Part shown: positions 15,804 through 25,649 of the stretch, piece by piece
How the letters are laid out: every line of letters starts with the position of its first letter
How positions within the stretch are numbered: the stretch's first letter is position 1
Origin: Rickettsiales bacterium
GTDB lineage: Bacteria > Pseudomonadota > Alphaproteobacteria > Rickettsiales > JALZUV01
Length of the DNA: 43,846 nt
Direction: 5' to 3'
Assembly: GCA_029252805.1 (NCBI GenBank)
Contig: JAQXAR010000013.1
Coordinates: forward strand, 1 to 43,846
The notes under the pieces: generated by a model
The model's database searches: none
What the model saw: only the letters and a program-made list of their open reading frames with translations
What the model was told of the DNA's origin: nothing
Program-made: the position numbers and the translations under genes

Positions 15804-15821
15804 GAATCTCAGGAGAGCAAC

Positions 15822-16148
15822 ATGCAAAAAATGAAATTTACACTTATCGCTTTCGTCACCCTATTTCTGGCAACATCGGCCTTTGCGCTTGATCTTAACG
15901 CGGCAAAGCAACAGGGACTGGTGGGCGAACAACCTAATGGCTATATTGGTGCGGTCGTTGGCTCAACAAACGTTTCCACACTGGTTAATTCAATCAATTT
16001 ACAGCGCAAACAGGCCTACCTAAGCATTTCCCGTGCGAATCAACAGCCCCTAAAAGTAGTCGAAACTCTGGCAGCTCAAAAACTGTATGGCAAACTTGCT
16101 TCAGGTCAATATTATCGAGCTCCTAACGGAAGCTGGAAACGCAAATAG
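15822..16148 (+). CDS. ydbL: YdbL family periplasmic protein (DUF1318)
   Basis: The 108-residue protein has a cleavable signal peptide (about 1-22, ATSAFA). The DUF1318 core includes LNAAKQQGLVGEQPNGYIGAV and ends GQYYRAPNGSWKRK. YdbL is the third member of the ydbH operon and is thought to assist assembly or regulation of the YdbH-YnbE complex. AGGAG lies upstream of the ATG. Confidence 0.9.
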   Translation: MQKMKFTLIAFVTLFLATSAFALDLNAAKQQGLVGEQPNGYIGAVVGSTNVSTLVNSINLQRKQAYLSISRANQQPLKVVETLAAQKLYGKLASGQYYRAPNGSWKRK

Positions 16149-16176
16149 AGCGCTATATTCTACAGTGCTGTTTAAG

Positions 16177-16199
16177 GACTTCACTTGCCAAGTGAATCC
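16177..16199 (+). terminator. Hairpin after the ydbH operon, possible terminator
   Basis: GGA-C-TTCACTT pairs with AAGTGAA-TCC across a GCC triloop, a 10-bp stem with one extra base. No T run follows, so it may stabilise the mRNA end or work with Rho rather than act as a classical terminator. Confidence 0.4.
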
Positions 16200-16292
16200 G
16201 CCTTACTGACATAAAAAAACATGAATGCTTTTACACTAAGCAAATAAATATTATATTCAGGGTCAACTTATCAACTAAAGAGTATTGCTAAT

Positions 16293-17555
16293 ATGGGCCG
16301 TTTATATCGAAGTTTATCCTTCCGTTTACAACTAGTCGCTGTCTTCCTTTCATTCGTTGGCGTCGGATTTGGCCTCAAAAGCTATTTGCATATTAAGGAA
16401 GTCTTTGGCACGGAAGCCAGCCTCGAGTTCTGGACTGATTTTCAACTGCAAATTTTGATTGCCATATTAGCCAATATACTTGTGACCTATATTATTTATC
16501 GCATCGCAACGAAACCAATCGCATCGCTCGGAGAAGTAATGCGTGACATAGCAGATGGCAAACTCGACACCAAAGTTCCCTATACCACTGAGGCCACAGA
16601 AATTGGAAGCATGGCGAGAAAAGTGGAGATGTTCAAACAAAGCGGTATTGAAAAAATAAAACTCCAAGAAGAACAAAAAGATGCTGAAATAAAAGCGGAA
16701 GAAGTAAAACAAAAAACGATGGATGATCTCGCTAATTCCTTTGAGGAAAAAGTTCAAATTATCATCGACAAAGTCACCCTCTCTTCGAAAACTCTTCATG
16801 GCACAGCAGAATCTTTGGTCTTATTGGTGAGAAATATGATGGAGAGCTCGCATGAAGTGGAAACGGCTTCGAATAGCGCCATGGAAAATATTGAGAACGT
16901 CGCCTCTTCCACCAAAGAGTTATCCGTCTCTGCGGCCGAAATATCGACTCAAATCAATAAATCCACCTCTGTGGTAAATCAGACGGTTCAAAAGACCATT
17001 TCTTCAGACACCTCAACCCAACGACTGGTTGAGGTTTCTGAAGAAATTGGAAACGTCATGAGCATGATTCATGACATTACAGGCCAAATCAACCTATTAG
17101 CGCTCAATGCCACGATCGAATCTGCGCGTGCTGGAGAAGCGGGCAAAGGCTTTGCTGTGGTCGCTTCCGAGGTGAAAAACTTGGCGAGTCAAACAGGGAA
17201 TGCCACCGAAGAAATCAACAATAAAGTCATCAACTCGCAAGAAGTATCAAGAGATGTCGCGACGGCCTTGTCTGAAATCAAAGCACTCGTTTCAGCCATC
17301 AATGAATATGCAGCAAGCATTGCTAGCGCAGTTGAAGAGCAGCATGCAACGACTTCCAACATTGCACATAACATGCAAGTCGCAACCGACGCTTCTCGCA
17401 AAATCACGGCAAATGCTCATGACGTTTCACACGATGCGGGTAAAGCTTCTGAAGGCGCCAACCAAGTACTCGAAGCCGCCCAGAACCTTACCGAACAAGG
17501 AGTCGATCTTCAAGACCAAGTCTCGAAATTCTTGAAAGAAGTTCGTAAAACATAA
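16293..17555 (+). CDS. Methyl-accepting chemotaxis protein with minimal periplasmic domain
   Basis: The 420-residue protein has two membrane segments (about 10-28 and 47-67) with only about 18 residues between them. A HAMP domain (about 67-120), a helical linker and the MCP signalling domain follow. The hairpin tip reads [36 protein letters not shown], the CheA/CheW contact region. The lack of a sensory domain suggests sensing through the membrane or HAMP, or via a partner. No CheR-binding pentapeptide is at the C-terminus (ends FLKEVRKT). No other chemotaxis genes are near, so it is an orphan receptor. Confidence 0.93.
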   Translation: MGRLYRSLSFRLQLVAVFLSFVGVGFGLKSYLHIKEVFGTEASLEFWTDFQLQILIAILANILVTYIIYRIATKPIASLGEVMRDIADGKLDTKVPYTTEATEIGSMARKVEMFKQSGIEKIKLQEEQKDAEIKAEEVKQKTMDDLANSFEEKVQIIIDKVTLSSKTLHGTAESLVLLVRNMMESSHEVETASNSAMENIENVASSTKELSVSAAEISTQINKSTSVVNQTVQKTISSDTSTQRLVEVSEEIGNVMSMIHDITGQINLLALNATIESARAGEAGKGFAVVASEVKNLASQTGNATEEINNKVINSQEVSRDVATALSEIKALVSAINEYAASIASAVEEQHATTSNIAHNMQVATDASRKITANAHDVSHDAGKASEGANQVLEAAQNLTEQGVDLQDQVSKFLKEVRKT

Positions 17556-17575
17556 GGCTCTTTTAATAAGGATAT

Positions 17576-17820
17576 AATGGATTTGGTGACAGCTTTGCAC
17601 TCGCCCCAAACATCATCCTGATTGCCGCTGGCGTGTCATTGCCCTCACCACTCCACGCATCAATCTATATCTGGCATGCCTGTACCCTTACTCACAGCAT
17701 CTAGCACCGTCGGTCCGCCATTCGGATCCGCGCCGGCATTCATGCAGATCAAATTACCGACACTGAAATTACCCCTGCTGATATTATATAAAATCGCAAC
17801 ACCTTCCCATTACCAAGATT
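17576..17820 (-). pseudogene. Relic of an ankyrin-repeat gene
   Basis: The minus strand reads AILYNISRGNFSVG, then NLICMNAGADPNGGPTVLDAV, then stops after GMPDID. In the adjacent frame it continues DAWSGEGNDTPAAIRMMFGA and ends in TAA at about 17579. NAGADPN...TVLDAV is a clear ankyrin-like repeat signature. At least one frameshift or stop interrupts it, and no start is visible. The rest of the gap, up to about 17990, is AT-rich and probably carries the tad promoter. Confidence 0.55.
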
Positions 17821-18020
17821 TACGTAGACCACAGACAGCGCTTCTTTTGCTCACAAGGATAACTCTCTCGGCTGCACTCAAAACTCTATAAAAATCAAAA
17901 CAAATTTTACGCAAAATTGTAAAATAGTTGATATAAATCAATATATTATTCTGTTAACCTTTAAGACTTTATAAACATTGAGGGCATATAGTGAAGGTAG
18001 AAGTAACAAGGAGTTGCCTT

Positions 18021-18872
18021 ATGACCTCACGCTCAACAATCTTACTCGCAGTAGCTGGAACGATCGCCCTTGGCACTGCCTTCATGGTGCGCAACCATAT
18101 CTTATCCAGCAGCGCGGAGGCCTCGACTCCTACCGATATTACACGTGTGTTAGTCGCCTCAACCAATATTTCTCCCGGAAGCTTTATTCGTGGTGACAGT
18201 CATCTTGAATGGATGGAATGGCCTAGTAACAACATTAATGAGGCTTACCTTCTAGAAGGTAAAGCAGATCGCGAACAATTTTCAGGATCAGTCGTTAGAC
18301 GCCCCGTGGTAAAAGGAGAGCCCGTAACAGAAAGCCTTTTGGTTAATCCAGATGAAGGCGGCTTTATGGCAGCGGTGTTAGGTGCTGGAAAACGAGCCAT
18401 CTCTATCGCCGTCGATTCAACAACGGGTAACGCTGGTTTTATCTTTCCCGGCGATAAAGTGGATTTAATTTTAACACATAGCATTCCTGTTGATACGCCT
18501 ACTAGCGGCAATCAAGGTGACGTGCTCGCCAGCGAAACCTTTATTGAGGATGCTCGCGTATTGGCCGTTGACCAACAATTAGATAACCCTGAAAATCGGG
18601 CTATCATGGCAAAAACCGTGACACTTGAAGTGAGCAGGGAACAAGCAGAAAAGATTAATGTCGCCAAGGATCTGGGTAAAATCTCTCTTAGCTTGCGTAG
18701 CCTCGTTAATGGGAATGGTTCGCGCGATATAGCCTCAAACATTCAATATGTTCAAAAAGCAACCCGCGACAGCGATGTTAGCTCAGTGCTTAGCCCACGC
18801 ATTAGCACGAACACACGTACTGTCACCGTCATTCGCGGAGCCACTCGCGAACAACTACAATTCGGACAATAA
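18021..18872 (+). CDS. cpaB: Flp pilus assembly protein CpaB/RcpC
   Basis: The 283-residue protein has an N-terminal membrane anchor (about 5-22), then a SAF domain (VLVASTNISPGSFIRGDSHLEWMEWP, about 42-70). A RcpC/CpaB domain with GKRAISIAVDSTTGNAGFIFPGDKVDLILT follows at about 115-145. CpaB sits in the periplasm and helps anchor or gate the Flp pilus secretin. ATG at 18021 has AAGGAG 7 bp upstream; the GTG at 17991 is in frame but lacks that support. It opens the tad locus; cpaC follows 39 bp later. Confidence 0.92.
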   Translation: MTSRSTILLAVAGTIALGTAFMVRNHILSSSAEASTPTDITRVLVASTNISPGSFIRGDSHLEWMEWPSNNINEAYLLEGKADREQFSGSVVRRPVVKGEPVTESLLVNPDEGGFMAAVLGAGKRAISIAVDSTTGNAGFIFPGDKVDLILTHSIPVDTPTSGNQGDVLASETFIEDARVLAVDQQLDNPENRAIMAKTVTLEVSREQAEKINVAKDLGKISLSLRSLVNGNGSRDIASNIQYVQKATRDSDVSSVLSPRISTNTRTVTVIRGATREQLQFGQ

Positions 18873-18911
18873 TTCTAACAAATGCAACCCCGGTTCTCGG
18901 AGGACAACACC

Positions 18912-20333
18912 ATGAAACACACATTAACATTTTCGACTACGGCTTTTATATTGGCTACCTTTATGGGCTTCACCACTCTACTTTGGCCAATCATGAGCGC
19001 GGCCTTTACGAAGGATTATAATATAGAGATTAATAAGGGTCAGGTGATTCGCTTGGCCACTCCAATCGCTTCCGTAGCGATGGCCAACCCTAACGTGGCC
19101 GATGTGCAGGTTGTCTCGCCAACCTTGCTTTATGTGAATGGTCGCAGTGTGGGGGAAACTAGTCTGCTCGCCGTAAGTGATGCGGATGGCGTGATTTTGC
19201 AGGCCAACATCCGCGTGACGCATAATTTAAGCAAATTACGCGAAACACTCAAAGAGGCATTAAAAGGAACCGATGTCATCATTGATTCTACCGATAAAGC
19301 CATCGTCATTAAAGGTAATGTAGAGTCCCCTTATATGTCTGAGCGCATTCAGCGTGTTGCTTCCAGCTTTTTAGGAGGTGATGACCAGAGCGTTATTAAC
19401 ATGCTTGAAACCAGCCAAGGTGACCAAGTGATGCTGAAAATTAAAATCGCTGAAGTCTCTCGTACTGAACTTAAGCGCTTTGGCATCAATCTAGAATCTT
19501 TGCTTAATACGGGTAATTTTGTCTTTGGCCTAGCCAGCGGGCGCGACGTATTGGGTAGTGCCGCTTCTGGGATTTTACGCAGTGGAACTGATAATTCTCT
19601 CTATACTGGATATAGTAGCGGTAATGTTAGCATCAATGGCATTATAGATGCGCTAGAAGATGATGGTCTAATGACGGTTTTAGCGGAGCCTAACCTGACC
19701 ACTAAATCAGGTGTAAATGCTAGTTTCCTTGCTGGGGGTGAATTTCCTATTCCCGTTTCGGGGGAGGAAGGAACCGTCACCATTGAATATCGCCCCTTCG
19801 GTGTGAGCCTTAACTTTACTCCCGTTGTACTTAACGAGCGTAAAATCAGTTTAACCGTCAGCCCTGAGGTGAGCTCTATTTCGAACCTTAACGGAGTGAG
19901 TGCAAATGGCTTCCAGATCCCTTCTATCACCACACGTCGCACTTCAACCACCGTGGAAGTGGGAAGTGGCGAGAGTTTCGCCATTGCAGGCTTGTTAAAT
20001 CGTCGCGATACGAACGATATTTCGAAAGTTCCGGGTCTTGGTGATCTACCTGTTTTAGGCGCTCTATTCCGTTCGACAGAATACCGTCAGGAACAAACCG
20101 AACTGGTTATCATCGCAACACCGTATATCGTCCGTCCCGTTTCTGCTGATGTGCAAATGGCCACTCCACTAGATGGCTATAAACCCGCGACCGATATTGA
20201 ACGTATTCTTTACGGTAAAATGTATCACGAAGAACCGTTTGACGGCGACCAGGATGGCATTGTGGAAGATGTTTCTCAGTTTACTAACCATCGCCCGCGC
20301 CTAAACGGCCCGGCAGGATTTATCCTTAGATAA
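18912..20333 (+). CDS. cpaC: Secretin CpaC/RcpA of the Flp pilus
   Basis: The 473-residue protein has a signal peptide, an N-terminal pilus/secretin domain (KGQVIRLATPIASVAMANPNVADV) and a BON-like segment. The C-terminal secretin domain includes the signatures LAEPNLTTKSGVNASFLAGGEFPIPV and VPGLGDLPVLGALFRSTEYRQEQTELVIIATPYIVRP. It forms the outer-membrane channel for the pilus. ATG at 18912 lies just after CGGAGG, so it is preferred over the in-frame ATG at 18882. Confidence 0.95.
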   Translation: MKHTLTFSTTAFILATFMGFTTLLWPIMSAAFTKDYNIEINKGQVIRLATPIASVAMANPNVADVQVVSPTLLYVNGRSVGETSLLAVSDADGVILQANIRVTHNLSKLRETLKEALKGTDVIIDSTDKAIVIKGNVESPYMSERIQRVASSFLGGDDQSVINMLETSQGDQVMLKIKIAEVSRTELKRFGINLESLLNTGNFVFGLASGRDVLGSAASGILRSGTDNSLYTGYSSGNVSINGIIDALEDDGLMTVLAEPNLTTKSGVNASFLAGGEFPIPVSGEEGTVTIEYRPFGVSLNFTPVVLNERKISLTVSPEVSSISNLNGVSANGFQIPSITTRRTSTTVEVGSGESFAIAGLLNRRDTNDISKVPGLGDLPVLGALFRSTEYRQEQTELVIIATPYIVRPVSADVQMATPLDGYKPATDIERILYGKMYHEEPFDGDQDGIVEDVSQFTNHRPRLNGPAGFILR

Positions 20334-20349
20334 GGAAGAGGAGTTACTT

Positions 20350-20970
20350 ATGATTAAACAACTTATTATTTCAGGCTGCCTTCTAACGATGGTTACTGCC
20401 TGCGCAGATTACACCCCAACTGAAAAGTCTATGGTTTCGACGCAAGAGAAAGTTTTTCATTACGGTTTAGTTGAAGAGACCTTTGAGATTGAACCTTATG
20501 CGTGGGAAGAACTGGAGAATGCCTTAAAGCCCATGCCGCTGAAATACATGGAAGAGGTAGAGATTATTACCAATCGTCCAGAATTTATTCATACGGATGG
20601 CTATGAAAAAGTTCAGCTCGCTATCTGGCGCAAAGGATTAGAATCCAATCAAGTATTATATACGGCTTTCAAGGGTAAAAACCCTGCCAGTGTGAAAGTA
20701 GCAGTACGGTATCGCGGCATTTCTTACCCTAAACGCTGTTCAGATTGGCGACATAGCCCGATTATCAATCACGATAATAGCGCAATGAGCAATTTCGGAT
20801 GCGCCTCTACAATCAATCTCGGACATATGCTGTCCAATCAGAATGATTTACTGGAAAGCCGTGGCCAACATCATGGTCAGATGGAATCATCGGTTGCCGC
20901 TATTGAGAAGTTTTATCAAGGCGGACTTACGCAAACAACGCCTAACTCTAGCATTTCAACTACGGAATAA
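20350..20970 (+). CDS. cpaD: Pilus assembly lipoprotein CpaD
   Basis: The 206-residue protein has a lipoprotein signal ending MVTAC (Cys at about 18). A CpaD domain follows, with VAVRYRGISYPKRCSDW and FGCASTINLGHMLSNQNDLLESRG typical of the family. The protein is thought to be an outer-membrane or periplasmic partner of the secretin. It lies between cpaC and cpaE with a good AGGAAGAGGAG ribosome site. Confidence 0.88.
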   Translation: MIKQLIISGCLLTMVTACADYTPTEKSMVSTQEKVFHYGLVEETFEIEPYAWEELENALKPMPLKYMEEVEIITNRPEFIHTDGYEKVQLAIWRKGLESNQVLYTAFKGKNPASVKVAVRYRGISYPKRCSDWRHSPIINHDNSAMSNFGCASTINLGHMLSNQNDLLESRGQHHGQMESSVAAIEKFYQGGLTQTTPNSSISTTE

Positions 20971-20972
20971 TT

Positions 20973-22181
20973 ATGCAAAAAGAACCCGTACTTAGACCTA
21001 AAAAAACGCCGCAATTTGTAGCCTTCATCAAAGACCCTTCAAGCACGGATGCGGCACAATCCGTAGCCAGCAACCACGGCTGGTCAGAAAGCTGCGTGCA
21101 TTATGGGGATGTTAGGCAAGCGATCGTTTATTTAAAAGAACAAGTCGCGCCCAAAACACTCTTGATTGAAATTCCTTCGGCAAAAGATGCCCCGGAATTA
21201 CTTGATCGATTGGCTGATGTTTGCACGCCTAGTATGCGAATCATTATCGCGGGGGATATTGATGAGTTTAGCTTCTACTCTTGGCTTAAATCAATTGGCA
21301 TTGAGCATTATTTACTCCAGCCGTTTGACGCTAAAAAACTAGATGAAACCATTAGCATGCGTGCAGAGGGTGAAGAGGAGCAAAAGGATACCGAAGCAAA
21401 AGTTATTGCGGTGATTGGTGCACGAGGAGGAGTTGGCACCACTACTATTGCCACCAATTTAGCCTATTTATTAGCCGAAACTTATCATCATAAAACTGCA
21501 TTTCTGGATATTGATCCTTACTTTGGCACGGCGGCAACCGCCTATGATATTACGCCTAATCACGGCTTGCGTGATGCGCTTGATAAGCCTGATCGTATTG
21601 ACAATTTATTCTTAGAACGTGTCATGATTCAACATACTGACAATTTATCTGTTTTAAGTGCGGAAGAATCCTTTACTGAGATGGTCTCTAGTAGCGCCTC
21701 TGCCGCTGAAGCATTGATCGGCGGGTTAGCAGAGAATTTTGCTTACACCGTCGTCGACTTGCCGTGCAGCTTAACATCGTTGACTCGAAGCGTTTTAGCA
21801 CAGGCCGACCATATTGTTATTGTTGGAGAGCTAAGCCTTTTAAGTTTACGCGATATATTGCGCTTACGCGATTATTTCAAAAGTGGATTAAGCCAATCAG
21901 AACCGCTTATTGTCATTAACCGTAAAGGCCTCGCGGGAGAACACGAATTAACCATCAAAGAGTTCGAAAAAAATTACGGTCAAACAATAAACACTCTACT
22001 GCCCTTCACTCGCGAAGCTTTTTCCGCCACTAGCTCAGGAGAAATGCTGGTTGATGTCTCTAAAAATACCAAGCTGGTAGGTGCTATGCATGCACTCGCC
22101 GAGCAATTCACCGACTCTGAAATAAACGATAAACCAGTTCATAAAGTTAACCTACTCGATAAGCTATTGGGGAGAGAATAA
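20973..22181 (+). CDS. cpaE: CpaE/TadZ pilus localisation ATPase
   Basis: The 402-residue protein has an N-terminal atypical receiver-like domain (about 10-125) and a MinD/ParA-like ATPase domain. The ATPase starts VIAVIGARGGVGTTTIATNLA at about 145, a deviant Walker A without the signature Lys, as is usual in CpaE. DIDPYFGTAATAYD and YTVVDLPCSL follow. TadZ/CpaE places the pilus machine at its site in the cell, often a pole. The stop overlaps the cpaF start by one base. Confidence 0.93.
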   Translation: MQKEPVLRPKKTPQFVAFIKDPSSTDAAQSVASNHGWSESCVHYGDVRQAIVYLKEQVAPKTLLIEIPSAKDAPELLDRLADVCTPSMRIIIAGDIDEFSFYSWLKSIGIEHYLLQPFDAKKLDETISMRAEGEEEQKDTEAKVIAVIGARGGVGTTTIATNLAYLLAETYHHKTAFLDIDPYFGTAATAYDITPNHGLRDALDKPDRIDNLFLERVMIQHTDNLSVLSAEESFTEMVSSSASAAEALIGGLAENFAYTVVDLPCSLTSLTRSVLAQADHIVIVGELSLLSLRDILRLRDYFKSGLSQSEPLIVINRKGLAGEHELTIKEFEKNYGQTINTLLPFTREAFSATSSGEMLVDVSKNTKLVGAMHALAEQFTDSEINDKPVHKVNLLDKLLGRE

Positions 22182-23647
22182 TGTTTGGAAGAAAATCAGA
22201 AGACGAAAATGAAATTGAGGCAGCAGAGCCTGCGTTAGATACAATTGAGGAGCAAGAGGAAGAGGGTGATCCTGCACCAAAGTTTGAAAACTCTGCTGAA
22301 GATGCATTACGAAAATTAGACATAATGGCGGCCTCTGACGATGCAGAAGAGGAAACGGAAGCTTTAGAAAGCTCTGCCCAAAAAGAAGCAGATTCTGAAT
22401 CCCAGAAAATTAAACACGGCATCTATACGACATTGATGGAAAAAATTGATCTCAAAGCGGCTAACCTTTTAGACAAAGAAACGCTTGAGAAACAAATCAT
22501 CACGTTAATCAGCGAAATCACAGTTGAGAAGAATTTAGTGCTTAACCAGCAAGAACTCACCTCGCTCGCTCAAGAAATTGCCGATGATATGCTAGGCCAT
22601 GGGCCATTAGAACCTCTCCTAGATGACGATAGCATTACCGATATTATGGTAAATGGAGCCGATCAGGTTTATGTTGAACGCCACGGAAAGTTAGAACTAT
22701 CTGGGGTTAAGTTTCGTGATAACGCGCATGTTATGAATATAGCTCAGCGTATCGTAACCGCAATTGGCAGACGTGTTGATGAATCTACTCCCGTATGTGA
22801 TGCGCGCCTTGCAGATGGTAGCCGTGTTAATGTGATCGCCCCGCCCCTGGCATTGCGCGGATGCACTATTTCTATTCGTAAATTTGCCAAAAAGAAAATC
22901 ACGCTCGATATCATGGCCGAGCAGAATAATATCTCGGAAGATTTATGTAAGTTGCTCAAAATTGCAACGGCTAGCCGTTTAAATATTATTATTTCTGGCG
23001 GTACAGGATCTGGTAAAACGACATTATTAAATGCACTTTCACGGATGATTGATCACGGAGAAAGAATTGTCACTATTGAGGATGCTGCCGAACTCCAATT
23101 ACAACAACCCCATGTCGTCCCTTTAGAAACACGCCCCGCTAATCTTGAAAAAGAGGGCGAGATTACCATGCAAGATTTGGTGAAAAATGCACTCCGTATG
23201 CGCCCAGATCGCGTTATCTTAGGTGAGGTGCGTGGAGGTGAAGCCATGGACATGTTGCAAGCAATGAATACCGGCCATGACGGGTCTCTTGGCACCTTAC
23301 ACGCTAACAACCCACGTGAGGCTCTGACACGTTTAGAAAATATGGTTAATATGGCGGGCTATAGATTGCCCAGCCATGTGGTGCGTCATCAAATTTCAAG
23401 TGCGGTACAATTAATTGTTCAAATCCAGCGGATGCGCGATGGTATGCGCCGCGTGACTCATGTAACCGAAGTCATTGGCATGGAAGGCGATGTTATCGTC
23501 ACTCAAGATCTCTACACTTATAATTTTGAAGGCGTCGATGGGGAGGGTAACTTAATTGGCGAGTTTAAAGCCAGCGGCTTACGCCCTAATTTTATCACCA
23601 AAGCAGAGTATTTCGGATTGGATAAGGCCTTACTGGCCTTAATGTAG
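22181..23647 (+). CDS. cpaF: Flp pilus secretion ATPase CpaF/TadA
   Basis: The 488-residue protein has an acidic, probably disordered N-terminus (about 1-75). A helical domain and a type II/IV secretion ATPase core follow. Walker A is ISGGTGSGKTTLLNALS (about 270-286), the Asp/Glu box is IVTIEDAAELQL, Walker B is RPDRVILGEVRGGEAMDML, and the His box is HDGSLGTLHANNPREAL. This is the cytoplasmic motor that powers Flp pilus extension. TadB and TadC follow directly. Confidence 0.97.
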   Translation: MFGRKSEDENEIEAAEPALDTIEEQEEEGDPAPKFENSAEDALRKLDIMAASDDAEEETEALESSAQKEADSESQKIKHGIYTTLMEKIDLKAANLLDKETLEKQIITLISEITVEKNLVLNQQELTSLAQEIADDMLGHGPLEPLLDDDSITDIMVNGADQVYVERHGKLELSGVKFRDNAHVMNIAQRIVTAIGRRVDESTPVCDARLADGSRVNVIAPPLALRGCTISIRKFAKKKITLDIMAEQNNISEDLCKLLKIATASRLNIIISGGTGSGKTTLLNALSRMIDHGERIVTIEDAAELQLQQPHVVPLETRPANLEKEGEITMQDLVKNALRMRPDRVILGEVRGGEAMDMLQAMNTGHDGSLGTLHANNPREALTRLENMVNMAGYRLPSHVVRHQISSAVQLIVQIQRMRDGMRRVTHVTEVIGMEGDVIVTQDLYTYNFEGVDGEGNLIGEFKASGLRPNFITKAEYFGLDKALLALM

Positions 23648-23656
23648 GCACCCGCT

Positions 23657-24622
23657 ATGGAAAACTTATCCCTTGATATCATCATCTTTGGCGGCGTGGC
23701 TTTATTCATGGGTGTTGTCTTTCTTTTCATTCGTGAGAAAGGTGATGATAATAAGGTCAAAAATCGAATTAAAAGAGTCCACGGGCAAACGCTAGAAGAA
23801 AAAATTGAAGAAAAAGCACTAAGCCTTCGTCGTGAAACCGACACATCACTCAATCAGTATGGACTGGAAGATATTGGGAACCGCTTAAGCAGCCGTTTAC
23901 AAACGGCTGGGCTAGAGCTGACTGTCCGTAATTATATGCTTTTATGCATCGGCATCGCCTTCTTCTTATTTTTGGCAATTAGTATCTTCCTGCAAAAATC
24001 GTTACTGCTAGGGCTACTTGTTGGGTTTGTTCTAGGTTTTGGGATTCCTCACTTTTACGTCAACAGGCGTATTAGTCAAAGTAAGAAGAGCTTTCTAAAA
24101 CTCTTTCCGGATGCCATTGAATTAATTGTACGTGGCCTGCGCGCTGGCCTACCTGTAACGGAATCCATGCTAGCCGTTGCAGAAGAAGTCGCCGAACCTG
24201 TCTCAACCGTTTATAGAGAAATTGGCGATCAAGTGAAGCTAGGGGTCCCTATCGAAAAAGCGATGAGCGATATGGCCAATAACCTTAAAATGACAGAATT
24301 TGATTTCTTCGTTATCAGCGTGACCCTACAACGCGAAACAGGGGGGAATCTAGGCGAAATTCTCAGCAACCTAGCGGACGTACTGCGTCAGCGTCATATG
24401 TTGAAATTGAAAATCAGAGCGATGTCTTCCGAGGCACGAGCTTCGGCCATGATTGTCGGCGCACTTCCGTTTCTAGTACTGACCGCATTGATGTTTGTAT
24501 CACCTGAATATTTAACCCCTTTAGTTGACGATTATCGGGGGAATATGGCCTCTATCGGTGCTCTTTGTAGCATGGGAACTGGAATTTTCATTATGTCACG
24601 CATGGCACAGTTTAAGATTTAA
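23657..24622 (+). CDS. tadB: Flp pilus inner-membrane platform protein TadB
   Basis: The 321-residue protein has an N-terminal membrane segment, two central ones (about 95-135), and a T2SSF domain. The domain includes LFPDAIELIVRGLRAGLPVTESMLAVAEEV and LQRETGGNLGEILSNLADVLRQRH. Two C-terminal membrane segments end the protein. It forms the inner-membrane platform with TadC. It lies 9 bp after cpaF. Confidence 0.93.
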   Translation: MENLSLDIIIFGGVALFMGVVFLFIREKGDDNKVKNRIKRVHGQTLEEKIEEKALSLRRETDTSLNQYGLEDIGNRLSSRLQTAGLELTVRNYMLLCIGIAFFLFLAISIFLQKSLLLGLLVGFVLGFGIPHFYVNRRISQSKKSFLKLFPDAIELIVRGLRAGLPVTESMLAVAEEVAEPVSTVYREIGDQVKLGVPIEKAMSDMANNLKMTEFDFFVISVTLQRETGGNLGEILSNLADVLRQRHMLKLKIRAMSSEARASAMIVGALPFLVLTALMFVSPEYLTPLVDDYRGNMASIGALCSMGTGIFIMSRMAQFKI

Positions 24623-24634
24623 GGGGAAGAAATC

Positions 24635-25636
24635 ATGACTCCAGGAAAATCACTTACCCTCTCTAATATCTTGCCTAATGGCATTACAGTCGATGATTTT
24701 TATATAACGCTTACGGCAGTGGCGGCCTTTATCATCGTCTGGTCTTTAGGCGTGACTATAGGTAAACGTGACAAAGTACAGCCCCGCTTAAAAGCCATTC
24801 ACTCGCGACGTGAAGAACTCAAAGCCGCCTATCTTGCTCCCAAAGAAGATTCGAAAGCAACAGATCAACATAAAACTCCACCCAACTGGATGAAGCAAAT
24901 GGTGGATAAATTAGCCAATCTAAAAGGCGATCAAATTGCTAAACTCAATCAGCGACTCATTCAGGCAGGTAATCACTCCAAAGGGGCCGCAACAGTCTTC
25001 ATGTTTACGAAACTCGTCACTCCCTTCATCGGCCTAGCCATCGGCTTTCTTGTCGCCAAAATTGATTGGAGCAATGCCTTTTCCATAGATCAAGCGGCGA
25101 ATTGGCTCGGAGTTATCATCTGTGGTTACCTAGGTGCAGTCCTGCCTGACCTCCTGCTTTATAATAAACGCCAGAAACGTTATGGCGAGATTCGCATTGC
25201 ACTGCCCGACACGCTCGACCTTATGTTGATTTGTGCCGAGGCAGGCCTGAGCCTTTCTGCGGCGCTCGACAGAGTGACAAGAGAATTAGGAAATGCCTAT
25301 CCTGAAATGGCCGATGAATTAGGATATACTTCCGTTGAAATTGGTTTTTTACCCGAGCGCAGCTTAGCGCTAACCCATTTAGCTCATCGAGTCGATATCC
25401 AAGAGATCAGAGGGATTGTGAATGTACTACAACAGACGGAAAAATACGGCACACCCATCGGACAGGCATTGCGAGTGCTTTCCAAAGAATTTAGAACGGA
25501 ACGGATGTTGCGTGCTGAGCAGAAAGCCGCTCAACTCCCTGCAATCATGACCATTCCCCTCATCTTGTTCATTTTACCAACCCTTTTTGTTATTGTGCTG
25601 ACACCCGCCATCATTGGCATCCTGAATTCCCAGTAA
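24635..25636 (+). CDS. tadC: Flp pilus inner-membrane platform protein TadC
   Basis: The 333-residue protein has an N-terminal membrane segment (about 22-42), a central pair, and a T2SSF domain with LPDTLDLMLICAEAGLSLSAALDRVTRELG and LQQTEKYGTPIGQALRVLSKEFRTERM. A final membrane helix follows. It is the paralogue and partner of TadB. It ends the forward cpaB-tadC run; the next gene converges. Confidence 0.93.
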   Translation: MTPGKSLTLSNILPNGITVDDFYITLTAVAAFIIVWSLGVTIGKRDKVQPRLKAIHSRREELKAAYLAPKEDSKATDQHKTPPNWMKQMVDKLANLKGDQIAKLNQRLIQAGNHSKGAATVFMFTKLVTPFIGLAIGFLVAKIDWSNAFSIDQAANWLGVIICGYLGAVLPDLLLYNKRQKRYGEIRIALPDTLDLMLICAEAGLSLSAALDRVTRELGNAYPEMADELGYTSVEIGFLPERSLALTHLAHRVDIQEIRGIVNVLQQTEKYGTPIGQALRVLSKEFRTERMLRAEQKAAQLPAIMTIPLILFILPTLFVIVLTPAIIGILNSQ

Positions 25637-25649
25637 TCGCTGGAGTCTT

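Noticed and set aside
17955-17975. TTAACCTTTAAG before cpaB as a CtrA box
   Set aside because: The spacing does not fit TTAA-N7-TTAA and the half-site match is incomplete.
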